From: Bryobacterales bacterium
Lineage (GTDB): Bacteria > Acidobacteriota > Terriglobia > Bryobacterales > Bryobacteraceae
Length of the DNA stretch: 7,157 nucleotides
Direction of reading: 5' to 3'
Assembly: GCA_025456495.1 (NCBI GenBank)
Contig: JALOKO010000197.1
Coordinates: 1 to 7,157 of the forward strand
Position 1 is the stretch's first letter, and every line of letters begins with the position of its first letter. A model generated the notes under the pieces. The model ran no database searches. It worked only from the letters and a program-made list of their open reading frames with translations, and was not told where the DNA came from. The translations under genes were made by a program, and so were the position numbers. Positions 1-4,597 of the stretch are shown here, piece by piece.

Positions 1-507
1 GTTGGCCAGGGTGGTGTTGCACTGCGGACACCAGTTCAGCAGAGCCTTGTTGCGGTACGCCAGCCCGCGCTCATACATGCGCAGGAAAAACCACTGGTTC
101 CAGCGGTAGTACTCCGGGTCGCAGGTGGCCACCTCGCGGCTCCAGTCATAACTGAAACTGAATCGCTGGTGCTGCTTCTTCATGTGGGCGATGTTGGCCC
201 GCGTCCACTCGTTGGGGTGGCGGTTGTTCTTGATGGCCGCATTCTCAGCCGGAAGGCCAAAGGCGTCCCAACCCATCGGGTGCAGCACATTGAAGCCGCG
301 CATCCACTTGTAGCGGGCCAGCGCGTCGCCAATGGCGTAGTTCCGGACATGGCCCATATGCAGCGTGCCGCTGGGGTAGGGCAACATCTCCAGCACATAA
401 AACTTCGGCTTCTCTGTGCTTTGTTCCGCGCGGTACAGTTCTTCGCCAGCCCAGCGCGTCTGCCAGCGGGTTTCGATCTCTTGAGGATCGTAGATGATCT
501 CGGACAT
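1..507 (-). CDS. leuS: Leucyl-tRNA synthetase, N-terminal part (cut by the left window edge)
   Basis: Cytoplasmic class I aminoacyl-tRNA synthetase that charges tRNA-Leu with leucine. Only the first 169 residues are visible; the family is usually about 800-870 residues. The start of the Rossmann catalytic domain is clear: the HIGH-type ATP-binding motif appears as PYPSGTLHMGHVRNY (residues 43-57, with HMGH at 50-53), followed by the family-typical HPMGWDAFGLPAENAA (about 76-91). A CPQC pair (C160, C163) near the visible end matches the zinc-binding insert found in many bacterial LeuRS. The ATG at 505-507 is well fixed because an in-frame TGA lies three codons upstream. No clear Shine-Dalgarno sequence precedes it, so initiation may be leaderless-like or weakly guided. 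The gene diverges from the beta-helix gene across a 455-base non-coding region. The identification is secure; the rest of the protein is outside the window. Confidence 0.97.
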   Translation of the reverse strand, partial: MSEIIYDPQEIETRWQTRWAGEELYRAEQSTEKPKFYVLEMLPYPSGTLHMGHVRNYAIGDALARYKWMRGFNVLHPMGWDAFGLPAENAAIKNNRHPNEWTRANIAHMKKQHQRFSFSYDWSREVATCDPEYYRWNQWFFLRMYERGLAYRNKALLNWCPQCNTTLAN

Positions 508-533
508 AGAGGTTCAGGGAATGCAACGGGCGG

Positions 534-558
534 ACGTTCCGCGATGAATCGGAAACGT
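534..558 (-). promoter_or_regulatory. Possible leader hairpin upstream of leuS
   Basis: ACGTTCCG at 534-541 pairs with CGGAA plus CGT at 550-558 around one bulged A (position 555), giving an 8-base-pair stem with an 8-base loop (542-549). It lies 27-51 bases before the leuS ATG and would sit in the leuS leader RNA if transcription starts upstream of it. There is no T-tract, so it is not a classical terminator. The regulatory meaning is inference; a stem of this size can occur by chance. Confidence 0.3.
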
Positions 559-633
559 CACAGTTGTGGAACGAGCCGCCGGAACCTCCATGGTAACAGC
601 AGCGCGACCATCCACAGCCCCTTCCCTGAACAT

Positions 634-689
634 CACTGCCGGGAATCCACTGCCAAGACATCACTGCCGCAACAGCACTGCCGGGCAAC
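634..689. repeat. 14-base-period degenerate repeat array with CACTGCC core (4 units)
   Basis: Exact CACTGCC cores begin at 634, 648, 662 and 676, a perfect 14-base spacing. The units are CACTGCCGGGAATC, CACTGCCAAGACAT, CACTGCCGCAACAG and CACTGCCGGGCAAC: the first seven bases are invariant and the second seven drift but stay A/G/C-rich. Flanking 14-mers at 620-633 and 690-703 each match neighbouring units at about 8 of 14 positions, so the array may once have been longer. It lies 127-182 bases upstream of the leuS ATG and about 275 bases upstream of the beta-helix ATG. It could be a cluster of protein-binding sites or a decayed tandem repeat. Confidence 0.75.
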
Positions 690-721
690 GCCCGCCGCCG
701 AACCGCTTCCCCGCGGCAGTG
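662..721. repeat. Inverted repeat built on the CACTGCC core
   Basis: CACTGCCGC at 662-670 is perfectly inverted as GCGGCAGTG at 713-721 (9 bases). The next array unit, CACTGCCG at 676-683, can pair with the same inverted copy over 8 bases, so two alternative stem-loops are possible. A small CGGGC/GCCCG hairpin (682-694) lies within the loop. The pairing is directly visible; whether it forms in RNA or acts as a DNA dyad is unknown. Confidence 0.5.
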
Positions 722-774
722 GCAACGCGATGTCGCATCCAACGAACCGTCACGACCGCATCGGAACCCTCACG

Positions 775-789
775 CGAAAATTTTCGAAA
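775..789. promoter_or_regulatory. Overlapping A/T-rich palindromes, candidate operator or promoter element
   Basis: CGAAAATTTTCG (775-786) is a perfect 12-base palindrome and overlaps TTTCGAAA (782-789), a perfect 8-base palindrome. This is a marked A/T island in otherwise GC-rich sequence, lying between the two divergent genes (about 270 bases before leuS and 175 before the beta-helix ATG). Palindromes of this kind often bind dimeric regulators. No regulator gene lies nearby, so the assignment is inference. Confidence 0.35.
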
Positions 790-937
790 TCGGGAATATG
801 CGTGCTGGGGTCGCGCATTCATGCACAACAGGGTTCTCTGGGTCTCGTGCTCTTTCAGCTTGCGTTGGTCCACCGTGGCGGCATGTCCCGCCGCTACGCC
901 ACACGTGTCTGTTACGGAGTATCTGGCCACTAACTCT

Positions 938-951
938 GGAAAAGGGAAAGG
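938..951 (+). promoter_or_regulatory. Purine-rich ribosome-binding stretch deciding the start at 963
   Basis: GGAAAAGGGAAAGG ends 11 bases before the ATG at 963-965. It is the only Shine-Dalgarno-like sequence ahead of the signal peptide, and it supports this start over an in-frame ATG at 798 that would add 55 residues of non-conserved-looking sequence. Confidence 0.55.
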
Positions 952-962
952 TATTTCACTCT

Positions 963-1784
963 ATGCAGAAGACCAATGTGATTCAAGCAATGCTGCTCCT
1001 CCTTGCGATGATCGGTTTCGGTGCGCTCCCGGCGCTGGCCCAGGGCTCTGGTCCCGAGTACCAGCTCATCACGGAACCCACCGTGATCACCGCCCCCGGC
1101 AACTACCGTCTTGGCAACAACCTCATCCTGGATGAAGCGCAGAACAACCTCGAGGCCGCCATCGTCATCCGCTCCTCGTATGTCACCCTCGATCTGGGCG
1201 GCTACCTCATTCGCGGCGCAAATGGGGGCCAATCGGGCACCGGCATTCTGGTGGATGGCGTGATTGGAACGGAAGTCCGCAATGGCAGCGTGGCCATGTT
1301 CGCGTTCAACGTCGTAGTACGCAACAGCGCCAACGCAATCATCACCGGCCTACGCATTCGCGGCAACGATCTGGTGCCCGTGGCGCCTCCGCCAGAGGTG
1401 GGAATCATGGTGGCCCAATCGCGCAACATCACCATCCGGGAAAACAACATCTACAACGTCGGCCTTGGCGTCTTCGTGCGCGGCGGCAATTCCTGGGGCA
1501 ACCGCACCACTGCCAATACCATCACCGCCGGCCGCAACGGAGTGCTTGGGGTCTGCTACAACCCGACGCCGGACGATCCCCGCGGCCCCACGGGCGACCT
1601 CATCGACAACAACCTCATCAGCAGCTTTGACGTTGCCGTCCAGATGAGCGCCAATTCCGTTTCCAACATCATCCGCGACAACACACTGGCCTTCGTGCGC
1701 ATGGCCATTGATCTGCAAAACTTCAACAACCTGTCCGTGAACAACTCCCAGTTCCGCATGCTGGATTTCGGCTCCCGCCGCTAA
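963..1784 (+). CDS. Secreted right-handed parallel beta-helix repeat protein
   Basis: Predicted exported protein of 273 residues. A signal peptide is clear: short n-region with Lys3, hydrophobic core MLLLLAMIGFGALPALA, and likely cleavage after Ala26 (ALA/QG). The mature part is a repeating pattern of short hydrophobic beta-strands with Asn/Gly turns, for example SSYVTLDLGGYLIRGA, GTEVRNGSV, NAIITGLRIRGN, RNITIRENNIYNVGLGVFVRGG, GDLIDNNLISSF and SNIIRDNTLAF. This is the signature of the pectate-lyase-like/NosD-type parallel beta-helix (PbH1 repeats, roughly 22 residues per coil, perhaps 8-10 coils). The family includes polysaccharide lyases, hydrolases, epimerases and purely structural or adhesive proteins; I see no diagnostic catalytic motif, so no enzyme activity is assigned. 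One cysteine remains in the mature chain (GVCYN). It is the sole plus-strand gene, flanked by repeat arrays on both sides. Function is unknown; the fold call is fairly strong. Confidence 0.85.
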   Translation: MQKTNVIQAMLLLLAMIGFGALPALAQGSGPEYQLITEPTVITAPGNYRLGNNLILDEAQNNLEAAIVIRSSYVTLDLGGYLIRGANGGQSGTGILVDGVIGTEVRNGSVAMFAFNVVVRNSANAIITGLRIRGNDLVPVAPPPEVGIMVAQSRNITIRENNIYNVGLGVFVRGGNSWGNRTTANTITAGRNGVLGVCYNPTPDDPRGPTGDLIDNNLISSFDVAVQMSANSVSNIIRDNTLAFVRMAIDLQNFNNLSVNNSQFRMLDFGSRR

Positions 1785-1792
1785 TTCCCGTT

Positions 1793-1859
1793 CAGGCACT
1801 GCCAGCTATCACCAGGCACTGCCAGCTATCACCAGGCACTGCCAGCTATCACCAGGCAC
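1793..1859. repeat. 20-base tandem repeat, three perfect copies plus a 7-base partial
   Basis: The unit CAGGCACTGCCAGCTATCAC occurs at 1793-1812, 1813-1832 and 1833-1852 without a mismatch, followed by CAGGCAC (1853-1859). It begins eight bases after the beta-helix stop codon and lies entirely in non-coding sequence, so copy number could vary freely by slippage. Each unit contains the dyad GGCA-C-TGCC and the same CACTGCC 7-mer that forms the array upstream of this gene. Confidence 0.95.
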
Positions 1860-1899
1860 GGGCGCGCGCCGCCTCACGGTTCCGTGCGCCCGCGCCTGG
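1852..1899. terminator. Strong GC-rich hairpin between convergent genes, probable two-way terminator
   Basis: CCAGGCACGGGCGCGCG (1852-1868) pairs with CGTGCGCCCGCGCCTGG (1883-1899) over 17 positions. Read as plus-strand RNA there is one A-C mismatch and one G-U pair, with a 14-base loop; the minus-strand RNA also has one mismatch and one wobble. It sits between the stop codons of the plus-strand beta-helix gene (1784) and the minus-strand helical-protein gene (1938), the right place to end both transcripts. No strong T-tract follows on either strand, so it would be an atypical intrinsic terminator or an RNA 3'-end stabiliser. The left arm overlaps the last, partial copy of the 20-base repeat. 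Confidence 0.55.
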
Positions 1900-1937
1900 T
1901 ACTTTCCACCTTCACCCGGGTTGCAGTGATCGCAAGA

Positions 1938-2627
1938 CTACTTGGGTGCTGGCGCGGTGGTCTGGCCCCGTTTTTCGCCCGGCTTGTAAAGGCTGGGGGC
2001 CTTGCGCCCACGCCCGGTCTTCTTGTCGATTTCCGCCTGCTTGGCGGCCTCCTGTCGGCGTTCTTCCGTTTCCGCTGGAGTCTGCATGGCCTCAATCGCC
2101 TCGCGCTCTTTCTTCTCTTTGGCCACCACGTCGCCCTTGCGCTTGGCCAGGTCCTCCTGGGCCAGTTCAATCGCGTCCTCCACGGTGTCGATGGCCATTT
2201 GTAACTGGAACTGATAGCGACTGCGATCCTTCAACTGCATGCCGTCAATGTCCGTGAGGGCCTTTGCCACAGCCTGATGCTGCTTCAACACTTCCTGCAT
2301 GCCCTCATTGATTTCCATCCCGTTGCGTAGCGCGTCATCGGCTACCACATCCATGGTGTCGATGATCTCAACAAGATCCTCCAGCAGGTCGTGGATCATC
2401 AACGATCGCCCGGCGGACTCCTTCTTTAACAGGTCCTGCACTTGCCCGATGCGGGACGCCGCAAAGCCACTGTACAGCAGCAGGCGCGCATTGGGTTCCT
2501 GCGTCAGGCGTACCTGCTCCACTTCATCGGTGGTTAGGAAATCCCGCTGCTGGGCGGGCAAGGAACCCACCAGTAGCAGGCTTGCCGCCAACGCATACAG
2601 CCATCCGCGTATTCCACGTCCAGTCAC
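1938..2627 (-). CDS. Secreted alpha-helical protein with charged basic tail, function unknown
   Basis: I do not recognise a family. With the GTG start at 2625-2627 the product has 229 residues and a textbook signal peptide: an Arg-containing n-region (MTGRGIRGW), hydrophobic core LYALAASLLLVGSL, and likely cleavage after LPA before QQRDFLTTDE. The mature part looks wholly helical, with long amphipathic stretches such as LLEDLVEIIDTMDVVADDAL and FQLQMAIDTVEDAIELAQED. A Lys/Glu-rich, coiled-coil-like segment (KRKGDVVAKEKKEREAIEAM) and a basic Pro/Lys-rich tail ending TTAPAPK follow. This start is chosen because AGGAGG (2633-2638 on the minus strand) lies five bases before it; the longer ATG start at 2669 (243 residues) has no good ribosome-binding site and gives an unusually long n-region. 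It is the last gene of a minus-strand cluster behind a lipoprotein and a TPR protein and probably acts with them in the envelope. Confidence 0.8.
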   Translation of the reverse strand: MTGRGIRGWLYALAASLLLVGSLPAQQRDFLTTDEVEQVRLTQEPNARLLLYSGFAASRIGQVQDLLKKESAGRSLMIHDLLEDLVEIIDTMDVVADDALRNGMEINEGMQEVLKQHQAVAKALTDIDGMQLKDRSRYQFQLQMAIDTVEDAIELAQEDLAKRKGDVVAKEKKEREAIEAMQTPAETEERRQEAAKQAEIDKKTGRGRKAPSLYKPGEKRGQTTAPAPK

Positions 2628-2632
2628 GGCCG

Positions 2633-2638
2633 CCTCCT
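2633..2638 (-). promoter_or_regulatory. Strong Shine-Dalgarno AGGAGG deciding a GTG start
   Basis: Read on the minus strand, AGGAGG is followed by CGGCC and then GTG (2627-2625). The ideal sequence and five-base spacing favour this GTG over the upstream ATGs at 2669 and 2654, which lack comparable sites. The AGGAGG would otherwise fall inside the coding sequence. Confidence 0.6.
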
Positions 2639-2681
2639 GCACTGCACTCTCCATGTATCGGCCCGCCATCGGATCTTGCCT

Positions 2682-2695
2682 ACCCGGCCCCGGGT
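2682..2695 (-). other. Small GC hairpin just after the lipoprotein stop codon
   Basis: ACCCGG (2682-2687) and CCGGGT (2690-2695) form a perfect dyad around two bases, in practice a 5-pair stem with a 4-base loop. It follows the lipoprotein stop codon (2698-2700) directly and precedes the helical-protein gene. It has no T-tract. It could lower read-through or protect the upstream message end, or it may be chance in GC-rich sequence. Confidence 0.3.
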
Positions 2696-2697
2696 GC

Positions 2698-3159
2698 TCA
2701 CTTCACCCGTTCCACCGGGGGCAGTGGGCCCCCCTCGAACATGCTCTTCAACAACTGGTCCTGCATCCGGCTCACCGTCTGCCATGCCCGATGCACCGGG
2801 CCGCGGTCCAGCAGTTCCACCTGCGCGTTGTAGTCCTCCAGCTTACGTAGGATACCCCGCATCTGGATCTCCACCTTCTTGAATCTGCCCGCCCGCTTGC
2901 GCATATCCTCGCCACTGTCCACGATCGCCTGATAGGCTTCCATGGCCGTCTTCAGCGCCACTTCCATTTGATCCTGGGCCTTGTAGGGGTCGCCTTCCCG
3001 ATAGATCTTGCGGGCCTCGTCCAATTGCGCCTCGGCCGTTTCCAGCCCGCGCTCCACGCGCTTGTACAGGTTCCGCTCTTGCTGCCAACCGTCCGCGCGC
3101 ACTGGTTCGCAGCCGCAAGCGGCAAGCAGCAGCAGAATGGCGGAACGCCTTCTCACCAT
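2698..3159 (-). CDS. Small helical lipoprotein, function unknown
   Basis: A 153-residue predicted lipoprotein. The N-terminus has three arginines, a short hydrophobic core and a lipobox LAAC (residues 12-15), so Cys15 would be lipidated after signal peptidase II cleavage; the next residue is Gly, with no inner-membrane-retention Asp at +2. From about residue 24 the chain looks almost entirely alpha-helical, with paired amphipathic helices rich in Lys/Glu/Gln (ERGLETAEAQLDEARKIY, AQDQMEVALKTAMEAYQAIV) resembling a TPR-like or spectrin-like bundle. It starts 10 bases after the TPR gene's stop codon, so translational coupling is likely. GGGAGG (3163-3168 on the minus strand) is only three bases from the ATG but six bases from a GTG at codon 2, which may be the real start; the product would be one residue shorter. 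No known family is recognised. Confidence 0.85.
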   Translation of the reverse strand: MVRRRSAILLLLAACGCEPVRADGWQQERNLYKRVERGLETAEAQLDEARKIYREGDPYKAQDQMEVALKTAMEAYQAIVDSGEDMRKRAGRFKKVEIQMRGILRKLEDYNAQVELLDRGPVHRAWQTVSRMQDQLLKSMFEGGPLPPVERVK

Positions 3160-3169
3160 GAACCTCCCG

Positions 3170-4513
3170 TTAGCGTCGTTTCTTGTTCTTCAGCATGCGC
3201 ACCCGCTGCCGCGCCTTGAATTCTTCATCCGCGTTCTCGCCTTTGCTCGTCGCAAGGAAAGCCTCGTACGCGCTAAGCGCCGCATCGTCCTGCTGAAAGC
3301 GATCGAAAATGATGGCTCTCAAATACGAATGACCCGCGCTCAACGCCCCCTGTTTCTCAAGCAACGCGATGGCATCCAAGGCGGCCTGGAACTCCCCCGC
3401 CAGCATCGCCACAGCTGCGAACTCATTCCACGCGCTCAGGTTGGCCGCATCCAGTTTCAGGGCTTGCTGGAAGCGCGCGGCTGCCTGCGGGAATCGGCGT
3501 GCATCGCGCAGCGTGCGCGCCAATGCCAGGTGCGCCTCCACGTTGCCGGGCTCGGCTGCGATGGCCGCTTCCAGCACTGCCAGCGCCTTCTCCGGCTTGC
3601 CCGCTCGCTGATAGGCCACCGCCAGATTCCGACGATTCGCAAACGTCGGGGCGCTCGCCAAGCCCGCTTCCAACGAAGCGATGGCCTCCTCATTCTTGCC
3701 CAGCTCCACCAGCAATTCACCCGCCCGCCGCGCCGCATCGGCGTTTTCAGGGAACTCACCAAATAGCGCGGCTGCTTTCTCCAGGCCCCCCGCTTCCTGC
3801 CACGCTTCCGCCACCGCCAGAAGTCCGTTCCGGTAGCGAGGGTCGCGTTGGGCCGCCTCGCGAAAGCTGGCTTCAGCCGCATCCAGATCCTTCATCAGGA
3901 AGTAGGCCTGCCCAAGCCCGTAGTGATGGTCAGCATCCCGCGGATCGTCCTCCACCAGGCGGGCAAACCGTGCCCGCGCCTTTTCCGCTTCGCCCGCGCG
4001 GAGTTCCGCGTATCCCAACTGGAAGCGCACCGAAGGGTCGTCCGGCTTCAGTCGGCTGGCTGCCTCCAGTTGCTCCGCCGCCTCGCCATGGCGCTCCAAC
4101 GAGGTCAACACCTGGGCATAGTTCAGCCGCGCCTCCACCAGTTCCGGCTGCATCTCCACCAGCTTCTCGTAGTGCGGCAGCGACTCCTCTTCCTTCCCCG
4201 ATTGCGCCAGGGCCTGGGCCAGGTAGAAGCGGCTGGGTACATCCTCCGGCGCCAGGTCCACGGCCTGCCTCAGATGCTGGACAGCTTCCCCGAATCGCTG
4301 GGCTTCCAGCGCGCTCATCCCCTTTTCCTGAGCTTCAGCGGCGGCCACAGCCACCTCGGCAGCGCTCGGCTGGGCGGGCTTTCCCTTTCGCGCCGATTGT
4401 GGCGCCCCTGAGCGGTTTTGGTCCACCACCTGCGGACGCAGCTCTTGTGCGAATGCGGAGCTTCCCGCAAGTAGCGTCCCCAGCAAGGCCACAATCCAAA
4501 CGTGCATCCGCAT
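3170..4513 (-). CDS. Periplasmic TPR-repeat protein (about 10-11 repeats)
   Basis: A 447-residue exported tetratricopeptide-repeat protein, expected to act as a protein-binding scaffold in the periplasm. A signal peptide is clear (hydrophobic VWIVALLGTLLAG, likely cleavage AFA/QE after Ala22). A Pro/Ser/Lys-rich linker spans about residues 23-55. Consecutive 34-residue TPR units follow from about 58 to 425, including 92-125, 126-159, 160-193, 194-227, 291-324 and 325-358, each with the usual small/aromatic pattern (for example FYLAQALAQSGKEEESLPHYEKLVEMQPEL). The unit around 228-259 is shortened and degenerate. The protein ends in a basic tail (MLKNKKRR). The ATG at 4513 is bounded by an in-frame TAG four codons upstream; a second ATG two codons later is possible. 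It heads a cluster with the lipoprotein and helical-protein genes and follows uvrA by 84 bases with no obvious terminator between. The specific partner is unknown. Confidence 0.92.
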   Translation of the reverse strand: MRMHVWIVALLGTLLAGSSAFAQELRPQVVDQNRSGAPQSARKGKPAQPSAAEVAVAAAEAQEKGMSALEAQRFGEAVQHLRQAVDLAPEDVPSRFYLAQALAQSGKEEESLPHYEKLVEMQPELVEARLNYAQVLTSLERHGEAAEQLEAASRLKPDDPSVRFQLGYAELRAGEAEKARARFARLVEDDPRDADHHYGLGQAYFLMKDLDAAEASFREAAQRDPRYRNGLLAVAEAWQEAGGLEKAAALFGEFPENADAARRAGELLVELGKNEEAIASLEAGLASAPTFANRRNLAVAYQRAGKPEKALAVLEAAIAAEPGNVEAHLALARTLRDARRFPQAAARFQQALKLDAANLSAWNEFAAVAMLAGEFQAALDAIALLEKQGALSAGHSYLRAIIFDRFQQDDAALSAYEAFLATSKGENADEEFKARQRVRMLKNKKRR

Positions 4514-4597
4514 GTCTCTGTTCTATCAGGCGCTGCGTCCGTTCGCGAGCCAGCCCCCGCAACCCGTGCGCGCCGCCTCCTGGTGAGATGTCCCCAG

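Larger units (their letters stand above)
508..962. promoter_or_regulatory. Divergent non-coding region between leuS and the beta-helix gene
   Basis: These 455 bases contain no convincing gene; the open frames crossing it lack recognisable protein character and overlap leuS or the beta-helix gene in shifted frames. Promoters for both flanking genes must lie here, or a promoter for the plus-strand gene at least. I could not find convincing -35/-10 pairs. Visible structure comprises a hairpin at 534-558, a 10-base inverted repeat pairing 512-521 with 622-631, a 14-base-period repeat array at 634-689, an inverted copy of its core at 713-721, and an A/T-rich palindrome at 775-789. A purine-rich ribosome-binding stretch at 938-951 precedes the plus-strand gene. 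Confidence 0.6.

Noticed and set aside
508..700. T-box riboswitch upstream of leuS
   Set aside because: A GGAGGTTCCGGCGG-like stretch on the minus strand (about 574-587) loosely recalls the T-box core, but the canonical GGTGG-ACCGCG motif, stem I features and a terminator with T-tract are absent.
860..925. Sigma-70-type promoter for the beta-helix gene
   Set aside because: TTGCGT near 860 and A/T-containing hexamers near 915 match the consensus poorly with no acceptable spacing; not supportable.
798..962. In-frame ATG at 798 extending the beta-helix protein by 55 residues
   Set aside because: The extension is Cys/Arg/Pro-rich with no protein character, would bury the clear signal peptide, and the purine-rich ribosome site at 938-951 favours 963.
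169..1135. Plus-strand open frames across leuS and the divergent region (169-933 and 566-1135)
   Set aside because: They lie antisense to leuS or out of frame with the beta-helix gene, show low-complexity His/Pro/Arg composition, and translate the CACTGCC array into meaningless repeats.
1793..1859. CRISPR array
   Set aside because: The 20-base units abut directly with no spacers, and there are no cas genes.
4514..4597. Terminator between uvrA and the TPR gene
   Set aside because: No convincing stem-loop or T-tract is visible in the 84-base gap, so read-through remains possible.
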